A stretch of 64,000 nt of DNA, from assembly GCF_017308975.1 (NCBI RefSeq), contig NZ_JADWPD010000039.1, positions 1-64,000 of the forward strand, written 5' to 3'. This document shows positions 27,375-36,020 of the stretch, piece by piece; the first letter of the stretch is position 1, and the number at the start of each line of letters is the position of its first letter. The notes beneath the pieces are model-generated. The model saw only the letters and a list, made by a program, of their open reading frames with translations, had not been told where the DNA came from and made no database searches. The translations under genes were made by a program, and so were the position numbers. Origin of the DNA: Amycolatopsis sp. MtRt-6 (lineage in GTDB: Bacteria; Actinomycetota; Actinomycetes; Mycobacteriales; Pseudonocardiaceae).

Positions 27375-29296
27375 TGGGCACCAACGCAAAAACCACCCAC
27401 ACCCCGTACGCGATCGCCCCGGCCGGCGGGAGCGACCCCGTCGAAGTCGACGAACAGCCGGCGGTATTCGTCGACGAGCCGATCGCCGCCGAACCGGGGC
27501 AACAGCCGGTCACCCCGATCCCGCTGACTCCGGATGTCGGACACGCCTACGGCGAGCCCGTGCTCGTCGGGGGTGCCGATCTGAACGCCTCGACCGCCAC
27601 GCTGGTCAGCTACCACAGCGCGAACGGTCCGCGTACCGTGCTGCACGCCCGCGTCGACGAAGACGCCGAAGCAAAGCTGCTCGACGCACTCAACATCAGC
27701 CCCGGGATGGTGCCGACGCAGGTCGAGCAGCAGGTCACCGGCAGGCTGCCCGTCGACGAGCAACACGACCTGGCCGAGAAAATCATCACCGCGGCCAAGA
27801 GCGTCAACCACCACATCGCCAACGGCACCCTTACTGCCGAACAGGGGCCGCCGGCGACGACCGCGAAGAAGATCGACGCTGCGGAAACCGCCGTTCAAGG
27901 TCTCGGCGACGCGGCCTCGCCGGTCGAGAAAGCCATGCTCGATCACTACGCCGCCCAGCTCCAGGACGTGCAGCACGCCGTCGCGACCGGAACGCCGGTC
28001 GCCCAGGTCAAGCCGTTCCTGCACGAAGGCACTGAGTTGGTCACCGTCATGGTCCCGGCGTCGCCACCCGACGGGGCCGCTGGCGCGGTCGCCGTGCTCC
28101 GCGGCGCGACCCGGATCAAGCCGAAACTGGACACCACCACCGGGCAAGCCAGCTGGGACGGGGCCCGCACGACCAACGTCCTCGGCAAGGAGTACGCCAT
28201 CGACCTCGGTGACGGCTACCAGGCGGTCTACCGGCCTTACGGCGTCAACGACCCGGCGACGACCGAGTACTCGCTGCGTGGACGTCTCGAAGTCATAGCC
28301 CCTGCGGGCGAGGGCCACGGCCCTGAACTCGTCGCGCGGCTCGGACAGCTCAACCTGGCCAACCGGCCGATGACCCGGGACGAGGGCGAGTACACCTACC
28401 TCACCGCCAATATCACCGCGCAAAGCCTGGAGAAGCGTGCCGAAGTCGCTGCCGCGCACGCCACCGGCCAGCACCTCGAGGAGATGGTCCGGCAGGAGAT
28501 CTTTCACGAACGCTCCCACGAAGCGGTCGGCATGACCGGCCCGCAGCTGGCCGACTTCGCCAAGAACATCCAGCTCGAAGCCCACACGCGAGCGCTGCCG
28601 GCGAAGGTGCAGGTTCTCCGCGAAGCCGTCGCCAAGGCCACGGGTTTCGCCGACGGTGACGCGCTCGCCGCCAGCACTGGCTACGACCCGGCGCCGCGGC
28701 GTTCGGCGGGTTGGCTGACCTGGACCCGGTTCGACGTCGGCAACTCCGCGAGCAAGCTCAGCAGCGCGGTCGCCGGCCGATCTCTGGTCCACTCGACCTC
28801 GTACACCGGCCTGAAGGCCATGCTGGCTACCGCTGTCCTGGCGTCCACCGAGCGTCGGACGACGATGGGCACCCACGTGGGCGTGGGCCAGAGCGAGGCA
28901 GCCGACAAGCTCACTGGCGGCGCGAGCTCCGTCTTCCTGCGCGTTTTGCCGACGTCGTCACTGGATTCCGGACCGAAGCTGATCTGGGACCAACCGGGAC
29001 GGCTGCTCGCCCGCGCCGACTACTACGGCGCCAACGCCGACACCTACGGAGTGGTCAACCCGGCCAAAGCCGGTCAGTACGCGAAGTCGACCCGCGACCC
29101 GTTCAAGATCGCCAAGTTCGCCAACTCGAGCAACGAGGTGATGTTCACCGACGGCATCGACCTCCTCGGCCCGGAAGGCCCGAGCCGCATCCTGTGCAAC
29201 AACACCTCCCAGCGCGATGAAATCCGGACGATGTTGCAGGCCAAGGGCATCACCGCCATCGCAGGGAAGCCGGTCGAGAAGGTCGTCACCGTATGA
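27374..29296 (+). CDS. MGTNAK-signature protein with possible ADP-ribosyltransferase-like C terminus
   Basis: A 640-residue protein starting MGTNAKTTHTPYAIAPAG, nearly the same as its upstream neighbour. The middle (about 210-440) has a beta-rich region (YAIDLGDGYQAVYRPYG, EYSLRGRLEVIAP) and an IFHERSHEAVG segment. The C-terminal 180 residues contain SLVHSTSYTGLKAML (His near 472), ASTERRTTMG (about 491) and ANSSNEVMFTDGIDLL (Glu near 588). The His / Ser-Thr / Glu order resembles ADP-ribosyltransferase toxins of the H-Y-E kind, but this is inference from motif spacing. The ATG overlaps the previous stop by one base. Confidence 0.55.
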   Translation: MGTNAKTTHTPYAIAPAGGSDPVEVDEQPAVFVDEPIAAEPGQQPVTPIPLTPDVGHAYGEPVLVGGADLNASTATLVSYHSANGPRTVLHARVDEDAEAKLLDALNISPGMVPTQVEQQVTGRLPVDEQHDLAEKIITAAKSVNHHIANGTLTAEQGPPATTAKKIDAAETAVQGLGDAASPVEKAMLDHYAAQLQDVQHAVATGTPVAQVKPFLHEGTELVTVMVPASPPDGAAGAVAVLRGATRIKPKLDTTTGQASWDGARTTNVLGKEYAIDLGDGYQAVYRPYGVNDPATTEYSLRGRLEVIAPAGEGHGPELVARLGQLNLANRPMTRDEGEYTYLTANITAQSLEKRAEVAAAHATGQHLEEMVRQEIFHERSHEAVGMTGPQLADFAKNIQLEAHTRALPAKVQVLREAVAKATGFADGDALAASTGYDPAPRRSAGWLTWTRFDVGNSASKLSSAVAGRSLVHSTSYTGLKAMLATAVLASTERRTTMGTHVGVGQSEAADKLTGGASSVFLRVLPTSSLDSGPKLIWDQPGRLLARADYYGANADTYGVVNPAKAGQYAKSTRDPFKIAKFANSSNEVMFTDGIDLLGPEGPSRILCNNTSQRDEIRTMLQAKGITAIAGKPVEKVVTV

Positions 29297-29739
29297 GCAG
29301 TCCGACTGCCGACCAGCTTTGGACCGCGCTGAACGAGTTGCTCGCCGGCCGCGGTGAAGACGCCACCGACGACCTGCCCGGTGCCGAACTCGTCGTCACC
29401 GAGGAGGACCAGGAGGTGTTCCGCGCCGCGCTCGCCCGACACGCTCGCCGGGACCCCGCCGATCCCGCCGTGATCTGGATTCGACCGCTCGTGGCTTTCG
29501 CCGGCGCCCAGGATGGCCTCCCGGTGTTCGACCTCTCGATCGTCCGACGGCGTGCCCTGCATGTCACAGCAGTTCAAGCCATCGAACGCGGCCTCGACCT
29601 CGAACTGGTCACCGGGCAGCACGCGCGGGTCCAGCCGGCTCGCGGCGCCGAACTCGCGATGCTGCAGGACTTCGACACCTGGATGACCACCCTGTCGCTC
29701 GAACAGCGGACCGAGGTCGAAGCGCTCGACAGCGACTGA
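29293..29739 (+). CDS. Acidic protein, candidate partner or immunity protein
   Basis: A 148-residue acidic protein (PTADQLWTALNELLAGRGED; EEDQEVFRAALARHARRD). It has no signal peptide or membrane helix. The ATG overlaps the stop of the putative transferase gene (ATGA), which couples synthesis of the two. Small acidic proteins in this position are often immunity proteins or chaperones for the upstream toxin; nothing in its sequence proves this. Confidence 0.5.
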   Translation: MSSPTADQLWTALNELLAGRGEDATDDLPGAELVVTEEDQEVFRAALARHARRDPADPAVIWIRPLVAFAGAQDGLPVFDLSIVRRRALHVTAVQAIERGLDLELVTGQHARVQPARGAELAMLQDFDTWMTTLSLEQRTEVEALDSD

Positions 29740-29803
29740 ATCTGTCCCGTCACGTCCGGCCCGTGTCTCTGGCGATACCCGGGCGATGCGGTGGTGACGG
29801 ACG

Positions 29804-30151
29804 ATGCGACACGACGACGAGGCGCCGGAAATCGCGGCCGTGGAATGGGTCGCCGACCACCTCGAAGCCCACGGCCACCTCCTCGTGCACGGCTCGACGA
29901 TCGCCGAAGTCATCGGCCGCGTCCAAGCAGTCGATGTCCGCCCGGTCGCGGCACCGCAGGACGTACGGCTGCGGATCCTGCACACCGGCTGGTGGCAGAC
30001 GGAGACGTGCCACTGCCGGCGCTCACTGGCGTGTTCGAACCACCCGAGGTGGCACTACCACCCGGCCGCGGCCACCGATCGGAACGCCTGGCGAGGCGCC
30101 GAAGTGCGGCTCGTGCTCGCGGTGAATCAACCCGACGCGGCGGAGACGTGA
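29804..30151 (+). CDS. Small protein with Cys/His motif
   Basis: A 115-residue protein with ETCHCRRSLACSNHPRWHYH near its C terminus, which could bind zinc. The N-terminal half is helical and acidic. No family is recognised. GGTGACGGACG before the ATG is a weak ribosome site. The stop overlaps the GTG of the next small gene. Confidence 0.5.
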   Translation: MRHDDEAPEIAAVEWVADHLEAHGHLLVHGSTIAEVIGRVQAVDVRPVAAPQDVRLRILHTGWWQTETCHCRRSLACSNHPRWHYHPAAATDRNAWRGAEVRLVLAVNQPDAAET

Positions 30152-30423
30152 CTCCTGCGTCCGAACTCGGCTCTGCCACGGAGGAAACCGTGTACGAATA
30201 CTCCGACGACGAACTCGACCAGGCCGCGACTTCCGCCGCGCAGCGATTCGACCTGGACACCCCGCACGCCCGCGAACTGGTCGACATCGTCGCGACCGCG
30301 CTCACCGAAGGCGGCGACGCGATCGACGACGCGGCCTGGGACGTCCAGGACAACGACCCGGGCGTCGCGGGGGAGGACTTCGTCGACGACGTCGCGAACA
30401 ACCTCGGCTACGACCTCCCCTGA
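30148..30423 (+). CDS. Small very acidic protein
   Basis: A 91-residue protein dominated by Asp and Glu (VYEYSDDELDQAATSAAQRF; DAIDDAAWDVQDNDPG; EDFVDDVANNLGYDLP). The GTG at 30148 overlaps the upstream stop; the GTG at 30190 with GGAGGAAA before it would give 77 residues and is an equally good start. The charge pattern is like antirestriction or DNA-mimic proteins, but there is no specific match. Confidence 0.5.
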   Translation: MTPASELGSATEETVYEYSDDELDQAATSAAQRFDLDTPHARELVDIVATALTEGGDAIDDAAWDVQDNDPGVAGEDFVDDVANNLGYDLP

Positions 30424-30425
30424 CC

Positions 30426-30860
30426 GTGGATCCGGTACTCGACGACGGCGCCGACCGCTACATCGTCCTGCAGCGCAAGGGCCAGCTGTTCCCCGCGATC
30501 TACGCCGCGGCTCACCGGCTTTGCCGGCTGCCCGTCTGGCGGGGACGTGACGCCGTCGATCCCTCACCGGTGCTCGACGCCCTTGAGGACTCGGCGATCC
30601 AGGTTGCGTTCTTCTCCGGCGGGGAGATCAATGCGTCGCTGGAGCGGCTGTTGACCGCGGCTCGTGCTGTCGTCGACACGGTCCGGACCATCCAGGCGTC
30701 CAGCCGGCCGGGTTTCGGTGGCAACGTCGACGAGCGGCTTCGGCCCGACGACGAGGCCGGTCGTCGGCAACTGGACCATGCGATCACGGGGTTCGTCGAA
30801 GCCGCCCGCTCGGACCTGCGCATCGAGGGCAGCTGGCTGCCCGTGCATCCGGCGAGCTGA
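30426..30860 (+). CDS. Hypothetical protein of the element
   Basis: A 144-residue protein, mostly helical in its C-terminal half (EINASLERLLTAARAVVDTV, DEAGRRQLDHAITGFVEAAR). It starts with GTG 2 bp after the previous stop and is the last plus-strand gene before a convergent gene. No domain is recognised. Confidence 0.5.
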   Translation: MDPVLDDGADRYIVLQRKGQLFPAIYAAAHRLCRLPVWRGRDAVDPSPVLDALEDSAIQVAFFSGGEINASLERLLTAARAVVDTVRTIQASSRPGFGGNVDERLRPDDEAGRRQLDHAITGFVEAARSDLRIEGSWLPVHPAS

Positions 30861-30863
30861 CGG

Positions 30864-31910
30864 CTACTCGCTGGTGCGGGTCGGTGGCTTGTCGACCAAG
30901 TTCACCTTCTTGGTGATGCGGATCGGCGCGTCGACCGGCCCGCGCCAGTGTCCCGCGACCGGCGTCAACCGGCGCAGCGTCCGTCCCGGACCGTAGGCTT
31001 GGCGGCGGATGAACGGCGCGACCGGGAACCGGACACCCACCGTCCGTCCCGACGGCTCGCCGCGATGAGCCGATCGCGAAGAGGTCTTTCGGCTCACCGA
31101 GACCACCCTGACCGGTGCGGCGCTGTAGCCCGCCCGTTCGGCGCGGACGCGCTGAGTACGGGGGAGGTGCTCTTCGGCGGTCTCGGTCAAGGTGTTCGGC
31201 GTGCAGAAGATCCAGCCGGCGTGGACGGTCTGCAGCCACCCGATCGTCGTCTCGGCGGCGCCGATCTGATCGGGACGGATCGCCCGGACGCCCGGGGCGG
31301 GCGCCCGTGAGGCCGCCTTCGCGCCCCAAGGCATGTAGAGCTCGTTATCCCAGGTCAGTTCGGCGTTCTGCTGGTGGGCCGTCAGCTCGGCCTCGGCAGC
31401 GCTCGCTCCCATCGACCGGGCCAGCCGCTTGATCGCCGCGAAATCGGTGACGCTCCAGAAAGTCACCCAGAGTCCGCCGGTGTCCGAGGAGAGAAGTTCG
31501 GTCCCGCCCCAGGAAACGGCGACGATGTCGATGCGCTTGCCGTCCTCTCGAACGTACTCGGCCATCGGCTCGGCGAACAGCATGAAGCCCGTCGGCGCCG
31601 GGATGTCCTGCGGCTGGATGTCCCAGTGGTCTCGCAGGCTTGGCGCGGCTTGACGGACCAGGCGGGTGATGTCGGGGGTCACGTAGAACAGCTGCGCTCG
31701 GCTGAGCCGCTGATGTTCGTCGGCGAGCAGCAGCCGGGCGCCGAGTCCTGGTTCGGCCACGGGCCTCAATGTCCCGCGGCCACAACGCAGGGAAGCTTCG
31801 GCGAAGAGGGTGGCCGGCTCGGTCAGGAGGTAGTCGGCCAGGTGCTCTCGCAGGTCCGGCAGTTGCCGTGGTGTGGGAGGCGACCAGCCAGCCGACTCGG
31901 GAGCTGTCAT
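30864..31910 (-). CDS. Hypothetical protein convergent to the element operon
   Basis: A 348-residue soluble protein. The N-terminal 200 residues have a regular alternating pattern (LRCGRGTLRPVAEPGLGARL, TGFMLFAEPMAEYV, IDIVAVSWGG, GGLWVTFWS) that suggests a globular alpha-beta fold. The C-terminal 120 residues are basic. The ATG at 31910 has AAGGAG 10 nt upstream; a longer frame lacks a ribosome site. It is divergent from the methylase-like gene across a relatively AT-rich 100-bp gap. No function is recognised. Confidence 0.55.
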   Translation of the reverse strand: MTAPESAGWSPPTPRQLPDLREHLADYLLTEPATLFAEASLRCGRGTLRPVAEPGLGARLLLADEHQRLSRAQLFYVTPDITRLVRQAAPSLRDHWDIQPQDIPAPTGFMLFAEPMAEYVREDGKRIDIVAVSWGGTELLSSDTGGLWVTFWSVTDFAAIKRLARSMGASAAEAELTAHQQNAELTWDNELYMPWGAKAASRAPAPGVRAIRPDQIGAAETTIGWLQTVHAGWIFCTPNTLTETAEEHLPRTQRVRAERAGYSAAPVRVVSVSRKTSSRSAHRGEPSGRTVGVRFPVAPFIRRQAYGPGRTLRRLTPVAGHWRGPVDAPIRITKKVNLVDKPPTRTSE

Positions 31911-32011
31911 CGGTGCATCGCTCCTTCGAAACCTTGTGTACGAAGTTCTCATGATTTACGTTAGGCAAACCTTGAGAACTAAGTCAACAAGGAATCAAAG
32001 GGGAGTTTGAG

Positions 32012-32878
32012 ATGAGCAGGAAGCATCGGCGCAACCGGGGGCCGGCGAGCAAGTCGATCAACGCTGAAGCCCACGCCCTGACAGTCGCCGTCGAGGTCGC
32101 CTCGGCCTGGCACAAAGGTGGTGGTCCCGACCGGCCGGAAGTGCCGCTCGGAGTGGTGGCGACCATCGCGGCCGCCGGGTTGCTTGTCGACCGCGCTGAC
32201 GGTGTGGCCGTGGGAATCCGGCTGGCCACGCCGGCCGGCTTCGTCGACATCGCCCGGCGGATCTGGGCCGTGACTGTCGCTCGCCGTCCGGATCTGCCGT
32301 TGTCGGTGTATCCGCTGCTCGGCTGGCTGTTCGCCGACGTCGACGAGCCACTGCTGCAGCGGATCAAGCGGACCGCCGACGCTGCACTGCGCGCCGGCCA
32401 ACTCGACTTGACCGCGACCGAACGCCGTTTCGACTGCGACCTGCTCGGCCCCGTGCTCGGCGCGCTGCGCTCTCGGACGGCAGCGAAGGTGAACGCGCAG
32501 ATGTACACCCCTGGTGACATCGCCTGCGCGCTGACCGCCGTCGCCATCGGCGACCTCGAACCTGGGCAGGCGTTCTCCGACGTGACCGTCGGCACCGGCG
32601 GGCTCTTCCGGGCGGCCGCGCAGGTTGTCCGCAGCCGCGGATTCGACCCGGCGGACATGCAGTGGTTCGGCGCCGATGTCGACGAACTCGCCATCGCGGC
32701 CACCGCGGTCAACAGCCTTCTCTGGGGTCTCGGGCCGCAGGTCTTCCTCTTCGCGGGAGACGTCCTCGTTCACCCGCAGTGGGCGGACGAGGCGTGTCGC
32801 AGGCGAGCGCAGTTCCTTGGCGAGGTCGGCAGTCTGGAGGATCAGATCAAGCTGCTGGGCTTCCTGAAGAACCTCTGA
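32012..32878 (+). CDS. N-6 DNA methylase-like protein lacking the catalytic motif
   Basis: A 288-residue protein. Residues about 165-260 carry the S-adenosylmethionine-binding half of an N6_Mtase fold: QMYTPGDIACALTAVAIG, FSDVTVGTGGLFRAAAQVV, QWFGADVDELAIAATAVNS and VFLFAGDVL. The catalytic (N/D)PPY motif, expected after the last strand, is missing, as the protein ends 45 residues later. It is therefore either a truncated methylase or a SAM-binding regulator. AAGGGGAG precedes the ATG. The next gene encodes a small helix-turn-helix protein. Confidence 0.65.
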   Translation: MSRKHRRNRGPASKSINAEAHALTVAVEVASAWHKGGGPDRPEVPLGVVATIAAAGLLVDRADGVAVGIRLATPAGFVDIARRIWAVTVARRPDLPLSVYPLLGWLFADVDEPLLQRIKRTADAALRAGQLDLTATERRFDCDLLGPVLGALRSRTAAKVNAQMYTPGDIACALTAVAIGDLEPGQAFSDVTVGTGGLFRAAAQVVRSRGFDPADMQWFGADVDELAIAATAVNSLLWGLGPQVFLFAGDVLVHPQWADEACRRRAQFLGEVGSLEDQIKLLGFLKNL

Positions 32879-32950
32879 TCACGGCCGTGCGCCGACGCGC
32901 CGCACCGCCGAATCCCGCGATGACCTGGTCGTTCCTGCTAACTTCCCGAC

Positions 32951-33235
32951 GTGGAACACGTCGACCGGCAGATCGCCGATGGCCCGGCCGCGCCGGCCGA
33001 CACGACCTTCCGCTATGTCGACATGGTGGAAATCGGCACCTGGTTCGACGTCAGCCACCGTGCCGTCGCGAACTGGCGTTCCCGCTACGCCGGCGCGCAC
33101 CCGTTCCCGGAACCGGACGTGGTCATCGGCCGCACGCCCGGCTGGTCTCCTGACCGCAGGAGCGAGATCGAACAGTGGGAGGCGGGGCGCCCTGGCCAGG
33201 GAGCCGGCGGTGGCCGTCCGAGAAAGGCGGACTGA
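32951..33235 (+). CDS. Small helix-turn-helix DNA-binding protein
   Basis: A 94-residue protein with a MerR/excisionase-like helix-turn-helix (VDMVEIGTWFDVSHRAVANW) and a wing (FPEPDVVIGRTPGWSPD) followed by a basic tail. Proteins like this act as excisionases or repressors on integrative elements, and its place near the right side of the element fits. The start is GTG. No integrase is adjacent. Confidence 0.6.
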   Translation: MEHVDRQIADGPAAPADTTFRYVDMVEIGTWFDVSHRAVANWRSRYAGAHPFPEPDVVIGRTPGWSPDRRSEIEQWEAGRPGQGAGGGRPRKAD

Positions 33236-33560
33236 CGGCTGTTCACTGCCTGGTGTTCGGGAGGCCGGTCAGTCCGGTGGAGATGTCTGATGGGTGCCAC
33301 GGTGCGCGGCTCTGATCGTCTTCGATAACCCCTCACACGGCTGGCTGCGGGTCGGGTTTCCAGACCGGCGCGCCGCAGGACCGCTACCTGGCGATCTTCG
33401 AGGCCTTGGGGCTGCCGCTGATCTCGGGCACCGCGCGGCGGCGCACCAACCCAGCCTTGTTGATCACGTCCAGCAGCTCGGCGTAAATCGCGTCGCTGCG
33501 TCGGCGCCAAGACCACGATCCGAACTCCGGCGCCGGGTTCCACCGGGGCCCCGTTCCGAG
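33236..33560. other. Junction region with a short reading-frame remnant
   Basis: About 325 bp between the last element gene and the hypoxia block. On the minus strand, 33384-33575 is an open stretch of 63 codons with good codon bias (WNPAPEFGSWSWRRRSDAIY, ELLDVINKAGLVRRRAVPEI) that ends in TAG but has an in-frame stop upstream and no start. It may be the 3' end of a host gene left at the element boundary. No tRNA gene or attachment repeat was identified. Confidence 0.4.
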
Positions 33561-33596
33561 TGGCCGAAGGGCCCTTCAGCCGGGGGTTTGTGGCCC
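33561..33596 (+). promoter_or_regulatory. Pair of DosR-like boxes upstream of the P1B-5 ATPase gene
   Basis: TGGCCGAAGGGCCC (33561-33574) and GGGGTTTGTGGCCC (33583-33596) are imperfect palindromes of the GGGACYWWWGGYCC type, exactly 22 bp apart, about 65-100 bp before the start codon. Each matches about 9-10 of 14 positions of the mycobacterial DosR core. The spacing matches the boxes found at other promoters in this window. Confidence 0.5.
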
Positions 33597-33659
33597 TATC
33601 CGCTCGCGGCTCGGCGCGATCGGATGTGGATCGCGGTTGTTCCGGACGGGAGGCTTTCG

Positions 33660-36020
33660 GTGATCGAAGTCGGCGAGTCGACGCCTGGCACGACAGGGGC
33701 CTGGATACGACGGGTGCGGAGGTGGGCGGAGCCGGCATTGCTGGTTGTCACCGTGGGCGCGCTGCTTGCAGGTGGGGTGGCGTGGCTGGCGGGTGCGGCT
33801 GTGTTCGCCGACGTGTGCTGGGCAGCCGGGACGCTGGTGGCGGTGCTGCCGGCGGTGTGGTGGGTCGTCGCGGCGCTGCGGCGGAAGCAGGCCGGGGTCG
33901 ATCTGATCGCGGTGCTGGCGTTGGTGGGCACGCTGGCGGTCGGTGAGTACGTCGCCGGGGCGCTGATCGCGGTGATGCTGGCGACCGGGCGTGCGCTGGA
34001 CGCCGCGGCGGAGCGGCGGGCGTCGCATGATTTGCGGGCGTTGCTGGAACACGCGCCGAAGTCGGCTCGGCGGCGGAGCGGCGACACGGTCACCGTCGTG
34101 CCGTTGTCAAAAGTAGTGGTCGGCGATCTGCTGGTCGTCGGCCCTGGCGAGGTCGTTCCGGCCGACGGTGTCGTGGACAGTGGCTTCGCGGTGCTGGACG
34201 AGTCGGTGCTGACCGGCGAGCCGCTGCAGGTCGAGCGGTCCGCGGGTGATCCGGTGCGCAGTGGGGTGGTGAACGCCGGGTCGGCGTTCGAGCTGCGGGC
34301 CGCGGCCACCGCGGAGGAGAGCACGTACGCGGGCATCGTGCGGCTGGCACGCCAAGCGGGCGCGGAGAGCGCCCCGGTGGTGCGGCTGGCCGACCGGTAT
34401 GCCGCCTGGTTCCTGCCGTTGTCGCTGGCCGTGGCCGGGTTGGCGTGGCTGGTCAGCGGGTCCGCGGAGCGCGCGGTGGCCGTGCTGGTGGTCGCCACGC
34501 CGTGTCCGCTGCTGCTGGCGGCGCCGGTCGCGATCGTGTCGGGGCTGTCCCGCTCCTCCCGTCTTGGGGTGATCATCCGCGGTGGCGGGGCCTTGGAGAC
34601 GCTGGGGCGCGCGCGGACGCTGGTGATGGACAAGACCGGGACGCTGACCACCGGCCGGCCTGCCGTCGTGGAGATCGCGGCGGCACCCAACTGGCAGCCG
34701 GACGAGGTGCTGCGGCTGGCCGCGTCGGTGGATCAGCTGTCCCCGCACGTGCTGGCGGAGGCGATCACGGCCGAAGCCCGCGTGCGGAGCCTGGTGCTGT
34801 CGCTGCCCCGTGACGTGGTCGAAGAGCCCGGCCGCGGTGTGCGTGCGACGGTCGAGGGCCGCCGGATCGAGGTCGGCAAGCCGGGAGGGCCGCTCGGCGA
34901 GGAGCCGTGGACGGTGGCGGTGCAGAGCCGCGCGCGGCTGGACGGGGCCGCGGTCGCGTGGCTGACAGTCGACGGCGCGGTGGCCGGCGCGGTGCTGTTG
35001 CGGGATCCGCTGCGGCGCGACGCTCCTCGTACCCTGCGGCGGCTGCGCGGCGCGGGGTTGCGCAGGCTCGTCATGCTCACCGGGGATCGCCGGGAACCTG
35101 CGCAGGAAATCGGCACCGTGCTGGGCTTGGACGAAGTGCGCGCGGACCAGACGCCCGCGGACAAGGTGGCCGCCGTCCGCGAGGAACGTGCGCGTCAGGT
35201 GACGGTGATGGTGGGTGACGGCGTCAACGACGCGCCCGCGCTCGCCGCGGCCGACGTGGGCGTGGCCATGGGCGCGCGCGGCTCCACCGCGTCCTCCGAG
35301 GCAGCTGACATCGTGCTGACCACCGACCGGCTGGATCGGCTGGCCGACGCGATGGATATCGCCCGCCGGGCGCGCCGCATCGCCGTCCAGAGCGCTATGA
35401 CCGGCATGGCACTGTCGCTCGCGGCGATGGCGGTCGCCGCCGTGGGCTGGCTGCCACCCGCCGCCGGCGCGTTGCTGCAGGAAGGCATCGACGTCGCGGT
35501 CATCCTCAACGCGCTGCGAGCGTTGCGCGGCAAACTCGCCGGCGGGCTCGCGCTCGCCCCGGCCACCGAGCAGCTGCTGCACCGGTTCGCCGCAGAGCAC
35601 GACGAGCTGCGCGGCATCGTCCCGGCGGTGCGCGACGCCGCCGACCTGCTGGCCGCCGGGCCCACACCGGAGGTCCTGAGCGAACTGCAGCGGGTGCACA
35701 AACTGCTGTGCGAGCGGGTGCTGCCGCACGAACGAGCCGAAGAAACCCAGCTCTACCCCGCCCTCGCGGGTCCGCTGGGCGGTCCGGAAGCGACCGCGAC
35801 GATGAGCCGGGCGCACGCGGAGATCGAACGGCTCACCCACCGGCTGGGCCACCACCTGCAGCTGGCGGGATCCGCCGGCCGGATCGGCCCCGACCAGGTC
35901 GACGACCTGCTGTCGGCTCTGTACGGCCTGTTTGCCGTGTTGAGTCTGCACTTCGTCCAGGAGGAAGAGAACTACTTCGCGTTGGCGGCGGAGCCCGAGG
36001 AACTGGGGAAGCGGCCATGA
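33660..36020 (+). CDS. P1B-5-type metal-transporting ATPase with C-terminal hemerythrin domain
   Basis: A 786-residue P-type ATPase. It has the phosphorylation motif DKTGTLTTG, the hinge GDGVNDAPALAAADVG and TGEP. The membrane metal site reads TPCP, which with a C-terminal hemerythrin-like domain marks group P1B-5 (Nia-type, nickel/iron/cobalt export). The hemerythrin part (about 640-775) has AEHDELRG, VLPHERAEETQLYP, HAEIERLTHR and LSLHFVQEEENYF, which can supply a di-iron site that senses oxygen. There is no N-terminal HMA domain. The GTG at 33660 follows GGGAGG by 6 nt; an open frame upstream is not needed. It overlaps the hydrolase gene (ATGA). Confidence 0.8.
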   Translation: MIEVGESTPGTTGAWIRRVRRWAEPALLVVTVGALLAGGVAWLAGAAVFADVCWAAGTLVAVLPAVWWVVAALRRKQAGVDLIAVLALVGTLAVGEYVAGALIAVMLATGRALDAAAERRASHDLRALLEHAPKSARRRSGDTVTVVPLSKVVVGDLLVVGPGEVVPADGVVDSGFAVLDESVLTGEPLQVERSAGDPVRSGVVNAGSAFELRAAATAEESTYAGIVRLARQAGAESAPVVRLADRYAAWFLPLSLAVAGLAWLVSGSAERAVAVLVVATPCPLLLAAPVAIVSGLSRSSRLGVIIRGGGALETLGRARTLVMDKTGTLTTGRPAVVEIAAAPNWQPDEVLRLAASVDQLSPHVLAEAITAEARVRSLVLSLPRDVVEEPGRGVRATVEGRRIEVGKPGGPLGEEPWTVAVQSRARLDGAAVAWLTVDGAVAGAVLLRDPLRRDAPRTLRRLRGAGLRRLVMLTGDRREPAQEIGTVLGLDEVRADQTPADKVAAVREERARQVTVMVGDGVNDAPALAAADVGVAMGARGSTASSEAADIVLTTDRLDRLADAMDIARRARRIAVQSAMTGMALSLAAMAVAAVGWLPPAAGALLQEGIDVAVILNALRALRGKLAGGLALAPATEQLLHRFAAEHDELRGIVPAVRDAADLLAAGPTPEVLSELQRVHKLLCERVLPHERAEETQLYPALAGPLGGPEATATMSRAHAEIERLTHRLGHHLQLAGSAGRIGPDQVDDLLSALYGLFAVLSLHFVQEEENYFALAAEPEELGKRP

